From Rostratula benghalensis (Eukaryota; Chordata; Aves; Charadriiformes; Rostratulidae): 64,000 nucleotides of DNA. Position 1 is the stretch's first letter, and every line of letters begins with the position of its first letter. The position numbers were made by a program, and so were the translations under genes. The notes under the pieces are model-generated. The model saw only the letters and a program-made list of their open reading frames with translations. It was not told where the DNA came from and did not search any database. The DNA is taken from positions 982,875 through 1,046,874 of the forward strand of contig VXAI01000091.1 of the NCBI GenBank assembly GCA_013399305.1, read 5' to 3'. Below are positions 10,433 to 22,733 of the stretch, piece after piece.

Positions 10433-13400
10433 CAGAGATCAGGTGTTAATTCAGATCTCTCAGAACATTCCCCAGAATGTCTGTATTTCAGTGGGAGGTT
10501 AATGCTGAGACAGCCACTGGGTTTCTGGTGTGCAAAGGCAATGGCTTGCACCACAGAGGTGGGATGAGCTGCTCTGCTGTCCTTCAGTACTCCTACCTAT
10601 TTCCACTCCTTCTGGGGTCAACTGAGCATGCTGGCAGACACAGCAGGCACAGCCTGTGAAACAGGCAGCAGAGTATTGCAGGAATTTGGGATCTCCTGTT
10701 TTGCCCAGGAGAGGAGAGCATCAGGAATTGTGACAAACTACAGGTTAAGATGACACATGCTGTGACCAGAAGAAGAGAGGAATTTTGTGAAGGAGTTTTG
10801 GGAACTTAAAGAAAAGGATAGAGTAGAAAATCATTGCAGTACATACATGTGGTGGTGAGTGCTTGGGTATCAGAAAATGGGGTATGTAACAATGGAAAGA
10901 AGGCTCAAATGTGTCTGTGTGTGCTCTCAAGTGTATCTGTTATCTTTTACCTGTTTCTAGAATAAGTCAATCACCTATTAAAGTGTTGTGAGTAAAGGTT
11001 TGCACTGTTAAAACTTCTTTGATTTTGGTCATACCTTTCACATGTGTGTCCTTCAGCTGAAGCCAGTTCAGTATCTGATGCCCCTGACTATTAACCCTTC
11101 AACACTAGGAAGAAAACATTTACATAATCAATCACTGAAAGCAGAGTTAGAAGGAAATATGTATTGCTTAATTTCAAACTGCAATTACAACTTTTCTATT
11201 ACCCTTAAAATAGTAGGACCCCAGACAGGGGAGCTGCTCTTTTAAAAGTAAGCAAGTAAGAAAAAGGGTAGGAAGTCACAGAAACTTTTGTCAAGGTGAT
11301 ATCCTGAAGCAGAACAGAGCAGAAAATTTACCTTAAGGGAGCTAAATAAAAATTTTACATTGGCACCCTTTTTGCACTGGTTGCCTTCTATAATCAGAAG
11401 GAAGAGTTAGATATTACTAGAGATATCCAGTTTTGAGGCACCCCAGAAAGTGACTCAGAGGCTCTGGTTATGCTGGGGACTGTGAGGCATATTATTCAGG
11501 TGCCTAAAATTAGGCATGATGAACTGAAACCTAATCAATCAGAAAACTCTGAGACTACCATTGACAGCACAAGAGTGGAGATTGTCAACTAATTTCTTGG
11601 TATTAAGTTTCTGACAGGAAAATGCAGACCAGCAGCTGCTAGAGCCCTACTCCCCTGCCTAAACAGTGTTGATGGTATGTATTAGAGCACTGCTTCAATC
11701 CAATAAATGCACTCTGTTAGTGACTGTACAGAGAATAATATTCCTTATCAAGGCATCCGTGCTCCTTGGTTGCAAACCATGTGCCTCCCTGCTCATGGGT
11801 AGAGATTTTCACAGCTGATGTGTTCTGGTTTTCATTTTCCCCTGCTCAGGCTTGACTGACTGTTCCTTAGCCTGCAGCATTTGGCACGGATTAAGAAATG
11901 TAAGTGATGGTCTTCAAGACAGTGCAGTATCCACTGTGGACCATAAAGCACGTAAATAAAAGGGAACAGATTCATCTTGTTTCGGTTGTGGTTTTTTGTT
12001 CTTCCACCTATCTACAGGTTTTGCTCTGCTGCCTCAGCCAATAGTGATTCAAAAAGCCATAAGCTTTTAGTGGTAAAAGAACTTCCAGAGTGTGGCACTG
12101 AAAATACTGAAATTCTTGTTCTGTTTTTTTCCTGTTTGGCAAGAAGTTTAATACTTGGATATTGTATCAGTTTGGTTTGTACGTACCTTTTCCACCTCTA
12201 TTCATTCCTATTATCATTCCAGTGGTATGATGTGCAAGGTGTTTTCCATACAACCTGCAGCTCAGTGACCCTGAAAGGTAATGGATTCAGAGCTCTCAAC
12301 TCTACCTGACCCATTGTTCACAATGAGCTACTTGTCATATACATCACATCCTTCCAGGGTATGAACGATGCCCCAGGAACAATTTATAAAGCACACAGCA
12401 GTAGAGAAAGGTACCGATGATACTTTCAATTGCCTCTGCAGTCAATTGTCATGTAATGGACACATCTTTTATTTATTTTAAGTATTTGGTCACATCTATT
12501 ATCAAATAACATAAAAGCACAGAATATACAAGAACACTGGGATATTTTCTGAGAGCATCATGCCCACATGCTGCAGTGTTATTGACCATAACACTATGCC
12601 TACACGGTTTGCAAGTAAAGGGGTCATTTGTGCATTCAACTTTATAACTGGGATTATGCTCATGAATCCAGAGGTACATCAGTATTCTCATAGGTCTGAC
12701 TTGAGATTCACACAGGACCTTATGCAAGTAACACACATGAATAGACTTACAGAGTTTGGGACAGGCTACAGCATTGCTGCAGCCTGAGGGTGCTGAAAGC
12801 AATGAGGTTGTAATGAACACAAAGCCTGAAACAGTCAAGCTGACTGGAAATGTTTGAAGCCTGTCTTGCCTTCTCTAGAAATTTTAGCTAATCTTTGTCC
12901 TAGGCCAAGAACTACCCTATTTAAGCAGCAGACACTCACTCATTTTTGGAGTCCCTGAGGTTGGCAGTATTGAGAGTTGTTGTCATTGCTTGTTCTGCTT
13001 CTGCAATATCCTGAGGCAGTCATTGCACTAGGTTCTGCCTACAGCCTCTGAAGTTACAGTCTTGGTTTCTTTCATCATATTCTCCAAGCTAAAGCAGATT
13101 TCAGCTAGGAGGTACGTATTTATAAACCAGTGGTGTCTTGGCCAAAAACTTAAGCAAGGACTTATATACAATCCAAACTGTCCTGCATGTATGAAAAATG
13201 TTAACATAATATTTCCTAATAAGGAAATTCTTCCATTAAAGAAGCAGCAGACAATATAGCTGGAAAACAAAAACTTTAATCCTGTTTTCCCTACTTTCTA
13301 GCAAGGGAACTGGTAATATTGTCTCTTATCTTTTGTCCACCAAATGGTCCCTTTAGTGCAGTATACCAATAACATTTCATCACCTTGTATACCGACAAAT

Positions 13401-14239
13401 TGCTGAAACTTGAAATGTTGAAGCATACTTTAGATTAGAGATTGTTCACTCCGGTCTCACCCTGTCTGTGAACTGGAACTGACTGTAGTCTGTGCTCCCT
13501 CTCCATGGCCCTCATGTTCTTCATCCATTCTCCTTCAAACTCTAGACCAAGCAGCTCCTTTGCCCCCTTACCACTTTTCAGTTGGTGGCCCACAGGATGA
13601 GAGTGCCAGCGCAGATGCTGAAGGTATTTCCTGTGCACGTCACTCATTCTTGCTGCTTGCACCCTCCACTGTCCAGTGGAAATGAGTCAGGTACCAATGG
13701 CTAAGTAGCCTGGGAGGTTTCTGCCTCCTGGATACTTAATTATGGAAGAGAGGACACACAGAAAGGAGTCACATAACTTCACAAACTCCCAGACTACTGA
13801 TGCTATTACTGCACAGTTATGTTGCTCTCTTGCAACAGCTTGTGCTTCCTGAGCAAATACTGAAATGGGACAAGAAATATCTGTTCCTCATAAAGGTGCC
13901 TTTACTTTCCCATATTACTGTTTTAATCTGTTAATCTTCACAGATGAAGCTGTGATGAACAAATCTACCTAGGCAGAGGTTACCCTTGAGACAGCTAAAT
14001 CTGCACTTCTCGAGCACCAGTGACCAGCTTGCTCTGACAGCAGAAAGCAATGAAATCACTGCAGCTCCTGAATTTTAATATCTGCTGTTTTGCCACATGC
14101 TGTAGCAAAAGTCTCACAGAAGGTGTTTGTATTCCTTAGCAGACATTTACTGGCACTATGGTGTTTTGCACCGTTTGGGGGGTTGTCCTGCGTGTTGTAT
14201 TAGGAAAAGAGAAATGGGGACCTGGTTGGTACCCCAAGA

Positions 14240-14261
14240 AAATCCAGACCGGTCTGGATTT
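14240..14261. repeat. Perfect 22-bp palindrome
   Basis: Half-site AAATCCAGACC is followed at once by its exact reverse complement GGTCTGGATTT, with no spacer. The next flanking pair (14239/14262) does not match. It ends 9 bases before the AG of the putative acceptor of the ADAMTS2-like exon, so in a transcript it would lie where branch point and polypyrimidine tract are expected. Confidence 0.9.
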
Positions 14262-14272
14262 CCTACCTTTAG

Positions 14273-14432
14273 GAGCTCCTGAGCTTGATTGAAAGGGGGA
14301 ACCCCTCAAGGAGCTTGGAGAATGTTTGCCGCTGGGCCTATCAGCAGCAGAAGTCGGACCCCAACCACTCTGAGTACCACGATCATGCCATCTTCCTAAC
14401 CAGGCAAGATTTTTGGCCTGCTGGTATGCAAG
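14273..14432 (+). pseudogene. ADAMTS2: ADAMTS2-like metalloprotease exon, probably damaged
   Basis: Conceptual translation from 14273 gives 53 codons plus one base, with [37 protein letters not shown] and LTRQDF as key stretches. This is the reprolysin-type metalloprotease domain segment of the procollagen N-proteinase group (ADAMTS2, 3, 14), and the combination [12 protein letters not shown] and PAGMQ fits ADAMTS2 best from memory. ADAMTS2 is a secreted zinc protease that trims fibrillar procollagen N-propeptides; the zinc-binding HExxH motif lies in a later exon, not seen here. The acceptor (TTTCCTACCTTTAG) and exon length agree with a spliced exon, so this is genomic, not a processed copy. 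Two oddities: the conserved Gly of RQDFGP is Trp (TGG, 14414-14416), and after CAAG at 14432 the next bases are ATAATG, not a GT donor. The frame reads on to a TAG at 14486-14488. No other ADAMTS2 exon was found in the window. It may be a relic of a duplicated gene, or a real exon with sequence errors. Confidence 0.75.
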
Positions 14433-17400
14433 ATAATGCAGCTGACCAGGAGAAAAACTGTCTGGGGCTTTGGTGTTTTCTTGGCTAGCATTTGCCAGAA
14501 AAGGAGAATATTTGAAAATTGATTTGATGCATTTTAGTTCTTCTAATAGCTGAAGTTCTATGATTGCCCTTAAAGCTGTTCCTGTTACTACACAGTGAAA
14601 ACCACTAATTTCAAGGGTTCAGGAGCCTTGATGGAGAGATTTGACTGGGCCGCACAGACATATGCCTTTTGTTTGTTTGTTTGTTTGTTTTCTATGATGG
14701 TAAACTGGAGGAATCCTCAAAAAAAGTATTCAAGAGGAGAGCTGTACTTAGATGCTTGTTAATGTTTATGTACTTTGAAGAAATAGACCAAAAACGTACA
14801 TCATGTGGGACTGAGAAGGGAATGTTTTGTTTCCATTGGAGAAGTGAATGGAATAAACATTAACTTTCCCCTTTTTTAGTAGACATGACATCAAACCACC
14901 AGAGTTTCTGCACTGTCTTTGTTAATCTGCCATTGTCGGAAATGCAGTTCTTTTGGAGGGTGGTTGTGCTGGGTTGCAAAACTACACAGAGTACTGTGCC
15001 CTCCTCTCCAACCTCATTTTGTGTCATGACACATATGGCTGCTGTGTGAGGCCACCTGAAGGTGGTCTGGAGACATTATTTTTGGAAATAACGTTTATTC
15101 AGGAACAAGTATACTCTTATTGATTTTCAAGCTACAGCACATCATGGGGGCTCTGTTCTCCAGAAATAATATGAAATACTGGAAAACATGAAATTTAGAC
15201 AACTACAATTAATAGTATACATTCAGTGCTTCTCTTATTCAATAACAAGCAGCAATCATGTTTCCATCCTGTTTCTTGCATGGCTCTGCCTGAAGCACAG
15301 ATGTCTTGCCCTGTCCTATCACCACTAGTCTCTGGGAGGCAGCAATACTGTATCTACAGTGGGTGGATGTCATTAAACTAGATATGTTTCTGGGGAAAAC
15401 AGTAGTTCCTTAAGCTGTCACCACTCAATCCAGCTGTCTCAGGGTCTCTACCTTTGTTCTGGAGCAAGAAACAGCCTAACAGCACCCCTGCAGTACAAAT
15501 AGCAAAGTGTACTCAAGCAAAACAGCATGAAAACTAAACAACTATAAAACATAATGCATTACTATGAACTACTTCGAGACATAAACAACACCAGATTCAG
15601 ATTTCACAGATACCTTTGTGCTAATTATCCTCTGTGCAACCTCATTTACACTTTCCTGATACTTTTGTGTGTGTGTGAGCAAGAGAGAAATGAATAAAGT
15701 GATCGTCTCTAGGCTGCTTTTCTGCTGAATCTTAGCAGAGTTACTGGTGAACCTGACACTATGAACATATCCATCAATGCTATAACAGACTCTGTAATAC
15801 AGCTCTTTCACAACTAGCTCTAAAGTACAGAGAGGACAGCTAAATGGCACCATTTTCTTAATGTAATAACCTTTCAATAATTTAACCAAAGCTACTGAAG
15901 GAAAAAATGTCCTTCAAAAAGTTCATGTAATTGCACAGACCTGTCCTTAATCTGAGCCTTTATCTCAGAGCTCTTAAGAAAAAGAAAAATCTGGCAATGT
16001 ATTTTCTCTGGTTCTTTCAAAGACTAACTGGCAACAGCAGAAGCTCCATATCCAAAGCCTAGTATTTTCCATTTGTCAGAGGCCAGGGAAAGCCAAATGC
16101 TTCTAAGGATGTAAAGGTTCACTGGGGGTAAGAGAAGAAAAGGGAAAAAGACAGCAGCAATCTCTAAAGGGACTGCAGTCTGAAAGTGGTGAGTCTGCTC
16201 ATAAGATTTATTAGCTGTTGACCTCCTTCCACCGCTTAGGTTATAACGCGATGACAGGCTGGGGGCGATGGAGAGAAGCCACTCTTCCTCCTTGATGCTG
16301 ACCTAGAGAATTAGGATCACGAACCAGTCACACAAGCATGCTTTATAAAACCATTCATGGTGATTGCATTGCCACCTGCTCCCCTGCTATTTAGTACATC
16401 AAGGGCAGTTGTCAATTCCTCGAAAGTCAAAACCATTTCACATCTTGCAGCTGCCCCTAGTCTTCAGAGAACAGATGTAAGTGAAATGTTGAAGTAATTC
16501 CCTGAACAGTATGATCCCACGTTAAGTGATACATTACTTTTTTTAATTAGGAAATTCAATATATTTTGAAGTTTTTGAAATACTGAAGATGCAGCAGTAT
16601 AACAAGTACATCTGAGAAGGAATGAATATTTGGATTTTTATAGAAGTCTGGCAAAATATTTACTTTGTGGGGCAAAGGCATCCTCACCTTGCTTTCCAGC
16701 CAGCTGGGAACAGACTACAGGCCCTTGAGCAAACAACCTACCATCATGTCTTTACCCATAGAACAGAGCATAAGCAAATTTACATAGGAATGTGATATCA
16801 AAAAAAAAAAGATTAATGAAAACTATTTTATTGACAGGGCTAGACATGAGTGAGAAACAGACCCTTTTTGGCTGGTTAGTCAAAATCCCTTGCTCCCGTG
16901 TTTTACTTTTTTAAAAAAATAACTCACCTGAACCACAAACTGCTTCACTTCATGATCACATCAGTCCTTAAAACACAATATTAAAATACAATTAAAGATG
17001 AAATTAAAATGTTATTTTGAAATGAAAAAAATGTAAATTATTCCATTGTAAAAATTTCCAAATAGAAGAAGTCCTCTCATCATCTTCTCTTCTCCCACCT
17101 TCTAGCTCCCATTCTGGGCTAAAACTATTCCCCAAATTCACAAAAAATTATAGTCTCCTGAACCTACTGCTTTAGATGAACTTATTCTTCATTGCCAAAT
17201 CCACTGCTCTCTCATCTAGGCAGAGATTTAGGCTACCAGATTACTTTTTTTCAGTTTCAGTTTTTATTTCTTTCCCCATTATTCCATTCTTTCCATATTT
17301 ATTCCATTGTATTGTAGATAGAAATCACAGTACCACCATAATACATGTATGTATTCTTTTTCCTTTTTCTTACTTTTCCTCAGTGCTAAAAAGGAATCGA

Positions 17401-20400
17401 AGAATCTGCTTAGTTATAATATGGGAAAAAAAAAAAAAACCAAAAACAACCCCATCCTGTAAAAAATGGTGTTTAAATAGAAACATTCAGATTTTTGGAT
17501 GGCAAATTTAAGAGATTATTTCTGTCTAGTTGTTGAAGTCATCGTATATAACCAAACTTTCCAGTCAAAAGAATTTAAGTAGCTTTGAAGAACATAAAAT
17601 CTGTCCAGTCTCACTGAGAAGTGATAAGAGCTCAACAATTTTACCATTCAATGCAAATAAGATTGTCAGGTAGATAACTCAGTATAGAAAGGAACAGGGG
17701 AGGAGTAGGGAGTCAAGTTGCAAGTGGCTCTTATATTTCCACCTATAATACAGTAAAACCACCTCTATAATTACAACATTAGTACTGGTCAATTGTGCTA
17801 AATTATTGTTGAGCCATTACTGCTTAGAAAGTCCCAAAATTATAAAAACATATTCTCTCAGCTGTGCTGCTTTGTTAAAAAATGCAAAGAAAGGTTAGGT
17901 CATACTTTTTTTAGATAATTTATATTTTCAGCAATTATACCAGGGAAGATGAATTGGACTACTTGTTCTTTGAAGAGGAAGAAAAAAGCTTCTTCCTGAG
18001 TCCTTCATTTAGACAAAGGCTTTAAAATATACCATTTTTACTGAACAAGCCTGATGGACTACGTGAGCTGCCAGCAGGAGAGGCTTTTCACCTCCAAATG
18101 GTATTAGACCACAACTAAGGGTCTCTGTGTAGCTCTAGAGCACAAGGCCGATGTGGGACTTTGGCTGCTCCTGGGTTGATCAAGTTACAGGGCGTTCACC
18201 TTCAATTGCCTATTTCCTGTTGCCTCCCTCCTCCAAGGGTAAGAAACCTGAGACTCATTTCCTCTCACATTTTAAAATGTCGCTATCCCTTCTACTTCCC
18301 TACACTCTTCACCTCCACCACCTTGGGGTGAGAGGTTCCCTGAGAACAGCTCTTGTCAACCACGTACTTAGGAACAAGAGGGCAGGGACAAGATCTACCA
18401 GGCCTTTTCCCAATTTCCCTGGCTTGAGCAGAGGGAACTCCTTTCTACTGCCCCCTCTTCCATACTCTGAGTCCTGCAGTGAGGGAAGTAGCAATAAAAA
18501 TAAAGCATCCTCATAGGGAATTATGCTGTTGCCAACTCTTGTGGTTTTATTGTGATTTCACAACTGCAGGGTAGTTCTTACAGTCTCAGTTCCTGAAATG
18601 AGAGTCTTATGGTAGATCCTCCTTTTCTATTTTAAATAAAATTTTTAACTTTCATGGTTATGGAGAAAAACAACTTCTTGTGTGAAGTGAGTCCAAGGTA
18701 AGGAACCAGAAGGCAAATAATAAGAAATCCCTAAGGCATTGCTATTATTCTTTAATCATCATATATTGCTGGGGGAGGAAAAGAGCATGACTCATGGTTG
18801 TTAAGTGTTTTTAGGGATGGCAACAGTTGAATGGGAGAAGTAGGATATCTTCAATGCTTTTTCTGAATGTTACAGTTATTGTTTAAGTCACATAACCACA
18901 TTTGAGGGTAGCAGGATCATTTCTGGATGTGAAAGGACTGAGAATGATTTTGAGGTAGGGAATCAAGGAATGGGCAAAAAAAAAGATAGACCATGCAACT
19001 TCTTTTTTTATAACTTTTATTTCAAAAAGAGCAAATTCAGGCCTGCACCTTTGTTAGCTGTGCACAAATTACACTGGTTCATTAGTGACTATATCAATGC
19101 TGTCTGTCTTGATTATGGAATATTTCCCTGTCAGAAACAACATTTTTACAGGCTTTTGGGTTTTGTCATTTCCTACTTAGGTATTTTCTACTCCTAAGAT
19201 AATTTCCTGCAGAGGAAAAGCTATCGTTCTCATTTGAGTAGCATTTTTTAGCAGCTGTTATTGTTTCCTCTCAGCAATTCTGTGTTTTGGGACAGAACCA
19301 AATTGTCTGTTTTAAATTCCATTTCTGTTACACTTTCTCCGGCATTGGTTATGAGACAGCAATTTCACAGTACATAATCTGGAAATACCATAATAGAATC
19401 TACATAAGTGTTTGTGCTGCATTTATATCGAATTACAGGTGATAGCACTGCGTCTTGTGCTCATTATGATCATTTGATACCATGAGATCTTCTTGTTTTC
19501 ACAGGCTTACATGATTTCAGTGGTGAATCTGATTCTGCAGTGCCGAATGTGGACCCCTATAGCTGTAAACACCATCTTCTTACCAGATTTTTTGTAAACT
19601 GCATGTCTTATCTCTACCTATAAATGTCCTATGTAACACATATACATCTTGGGGAGTACTTCAGTGATGGTGGCACCCCTAGAAGCAGATATTACCCTCT
19701 CAAACCTAATAACTTTTTCTGAAGTTAAATATGTATGAGAAATAACCATAATAACCACAGTTCCAGATAGCCATGCATGGCCTCTTAAGTTCATTCAAAA
19801 TGATGTTCTCTGGAGCTGGTGTTGCATTTCCCTGGTACAAATGCATTAGTCATAGTATTTAAAGAAGGTTTTGCTATGTTTGTCTGTGTATGTGGGTTTG
19901 CAAGCAATTAGTTGTTTAAAAAAACCCAACCCTGCAACTATTTATTTTTTTAAATGACAGTGCAGTATACAAGAGTGAGAATATAAAACATTAAACGCAT
20001 ATTTCTACTGATACAAACAACATTCTGAGTTCACAGTCGTTGACTGTCCTATGCACCACCATCAAAGGTCCACCACCAGCACCACAAATCCTGTATCCTA
20101 TTCCTCCAGTTATATCTGGATATTTTTCCACCAAAAGATGTTCACGATTATTGGCAGACAGAACTGAATTCTCATGTGGTGTAGATCAGTGTAAATCAAA
20201 TTAAGTCAATCTGACCTTGTATAAGTGAAGGCTCCAGTGTGGAGGGGGATTGAATGAGGAGCTTGGAGGCCAGTTCTTTACTGAATAGCATAATTAAACC
20301 TTATATTTGATATAACTTTATTTTAGAGCTTTGGCTAACCAAATGTGTCAACTTCCCAAAAGAAAAAGAATATAATTGCAGGCCTCAGTGGCATAAGTAG

Positions 20401-22548
20401 AGGAGATATTCAATAATTTGGGGTCATGACTCATTGTCATAAGGAAAAAGTTTTCAGGAAGAAGTAACAGATCACTTCAGATACTTTACACTCTAGTTAT
20501 ATATATTAATGAGCTGGTGAATTTCTTTTACCTAGCCAGACAGCTTAGCCAGCTGACCCACTATTACAAATGGCAGCATGATAGAAATCATTTCCTTGGC
20601 AGCTGGCCCTGAAAGAGATTGTGGTAAATGGTATTTTTACTTCGGTTTAATCTCCTTCTCAAGTATTTGCTACCTAATTTAGCTCATCACTCAGAAACTG
20701 AAAACTCAGCTTTACGCACTTAATTGTGATACCCTTTTCTCCAGACATCCTGCAAGATGCACATCTTTACAAAGCAAAACCCTTGTGTTGCCTCCCCTGA
20801 AGTCGTGGCAGAAGACAAAAGCTTAGGAAATTAAATCACATGCCTACAGGAGTTAGCTGGATCTGGATTCTATCCAGAGCTTTTAGTCAAGTTGGCATCC
20901 CTTTGCCTTGGCCATTGTTGCTGAGGCTTCCAAACCAAGCTTATAATTAACTGTCAAAAACTAACCAAAATTAAAATATAATTCAAAGAAAACAATTACT
21001 TAAACTTATGCTCAGAGTTCTCTTATAGTTTGACAACCATGACTCAGATAAGGCTTTTTGATCCTGATGCTGACAAGAAGAAAATTCAACTATCTCCACT
21101 CGTATAGATAAATTTAAGTAACCAAAGTCACAGCTTCTGAAGCATCACTTGTAAACATGTGCCTGAGGCCCTTTACATCCCTACCCATAAATGGAACCTA
21201 ACATCTTCTTGCTGAGCAGTGAGGGTCCCTGTTATATTACAGGCATCATCAAATGCCAGTGTTTCTCTGGTTTTGGTATTTGTCCCCTGAACTCTCCTTG
21301 GCTTTAAAAGGAGAGCAAACTAAATTTTCCAGTTTTCCTAGGAGAGTCTTAGGCAGTGAAAATTACCATTATATTGTGTTCCCCAAGGAGACTAGCTATT
21401 TATTAGGTACAAGCAATTTTTTTTCTGAGGTATTGTAGTCTGAGAAGATGTTATAACATATTTTTTTATCCTTTCTGTTAGGTGTCTCATATGATTTATA
21501 CTCTGTAAATTTTAGATTCTAAAAATATCCTCCAAACATACATATTATTCTTGTTGGTTAAAGAGGCAGTGGGCAATATAAATATTGCCACTAATTCAAA
21601 GAGATTTGCATCGTATGTAACTTAAACGCAGCTAAGATCCTAAGAGGTAAATTATGGGCTCCTCCTCTATCTCAACAAAGCTCCAAAACCACCAAGGGAT
21701 GCTCACATTTTCTGCTTTGAAAAGAATTCTGAATAGGCCAAAAAAAAAGAAAAAAAACAGTGCCTTTCCCAATTTACCATCATTTTATGCCTTTCTGATA
21801 GCTTTTTTCCCCTCTGTCTCTACCCATGCATTTTCTTAGGGTGTTTAACAGTTCCCTCAGGGCAGGACCAATTATTTATGACATACTTCTCCGTGTAAGA
21901 TTTATTTGGAAAAACTGTTCCTATGGAAACTGCTGTTTTCAAACAGGTTTGTATTAACAGTAAACAATAGGATTGCATATACACTAGAGAATACATCTTT
22001 TACTAGCAGGCATAGTCTAATGACTTTGACAACCAAATAAATTGCTCAGAGGAACAAAATGAGGTATATTCTGTGATATGATTAAGTGGGCATTCAGCTA
22101 TCAGCTGCTAAGTACAGGGAATTAGAATAACTCCTTTAATTGTACCAAAGTCCAGTTTGAATGTGTCTTAAAATTTCAAAACAAAGCTTTAAAATATATC
22201 AGTCAGAAGCCTGCACTAGAATGCTATGAAAGAACAGCAAATGCCTTGTTTACAAATAAAGCACTGAAGATTTTTATTTCAGAAAGTTCAAATTTCATGT
22301 GTATGACTGTATGACTTACCTACACTATAAGGCTTTGAGACTAGAAGTAGACTGACAGGTCAAGATGCTACAATCACTTCATTTCTCAGGCTTCAGGACA
22401 AAGCTCTTATAATTACATTTTGTCTTTATGGTGTTTTGCTGTTCTCTCCTTGCTCTACCTCCTTCTTACATTCTCACCTCTGTAGTCCTCCAGAAAAAAT
22501 GAAGCATGGCACAGATGCAGCATAGCTCACCTGAACAGGTTTTTAGTG
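14433..22548. other. Long stretch without recognised genes
   Basis: About 8.1 kb downstream of the ADAMTS2-like exon. I looked for the next ADAMTS exon (GYAPVTGMCHP region and the zinc-binding HExxH helix) on the plus strand and did not see it. The longest open frame, 18151-18516 (+, 121 codons), is rich in Ser, Pro and Leu with no known motif; AATAAA-like signals follow inside its end (18489-18505), which is not sufficient to call a gene. Otherwise AT-rich single-copy-looking DNA. Confidence 0.45.
14667..14690 (+). repeat. TTTG microsatellite
   Basis: At least five uninterrupted TTTG units. Simple tetranucleotide repeat about 230 bases downstream of the ADAMTS2-like exon. Confidence 0.9.
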
Positions 22549-22639
22549 AAAAAAAAAAAAAAAAAAACAACAACCCACCAAAAAACCAAAAACATTTTAA
22601 TCTGCCTGAATAAACAATTTGCCTCTAAAAAAAAAAAAA
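22549..22639 (+). repeat. Two A-rich runs just upstream of a CR1 terminus
   Basis: A19 at 22549-22567, then an A/C-rich part, then a second A-run ending near 22639, six bases before the CR1 3' end at 22646. The CR1 lies on the opposite strand, so these A-runs are not its tail; they may mark an older retroposon or the insertion site. Confidence 0.85.
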
Positions 22640-22645
22640 TAATTA

Positions 22646-22733
22646 AGAATCATAGAAATCATAGAATGAGTTGGGTTGGAAGGAACCTTAAAGATCATGT
22701 AGTTCCAACCACCCTGTCATGGGTCCAACCCCC
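22646..22733 (-). mobile_element. CR1 LINE, very short 3' end fragment
   Basis: Starts AGAATCATAGAAATCATAG, which is the reverse complement of two copies of the octamer-type CR1 terminal repeat, followed by TTGGGTTGGAAGGAACCTTA and AAGATCATGTAGTTCCAACC, the usual terminal sequence of avian CR1. Less than 90 bp remain. The 5' limit is where similarity stops after GGGTCCAACCCC. Confidence 0.92.

Larger units (their letters stand above)
5924..14239. other. Long stretch without recognised genes
   Basis: About 8.3 kb, mostly AT-rich. I see no protein homology, tRNA or rRNA. The open frames present (for example 7968-8255 +, 95 codons; 11977-12309 +, 110 codons; 12473-12838 -, 121 codons) show no domain motif and have a length expected by chance. 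Simple-sequence features are listed separately. GC-richer islands at 10470-10660 and 13440-13680 were read in all frames without a match. Confidence 0.5.

Noticed and set aside
18151..18516. 121-codon frame followed by AATAAA-like signals
   Set aside because: No homology, no splice or promoter evidence, low-complexity Ser/Leu/Pro content; a frame of this length is expected by chance in 64 kb read six ways.
19506..19600. Possible terminal exon after TTTTCACAG with a 32-codon open frame
   Set aside because: Two frames are open for a while and neither matches a known protein; no polyadenylation signal is close.
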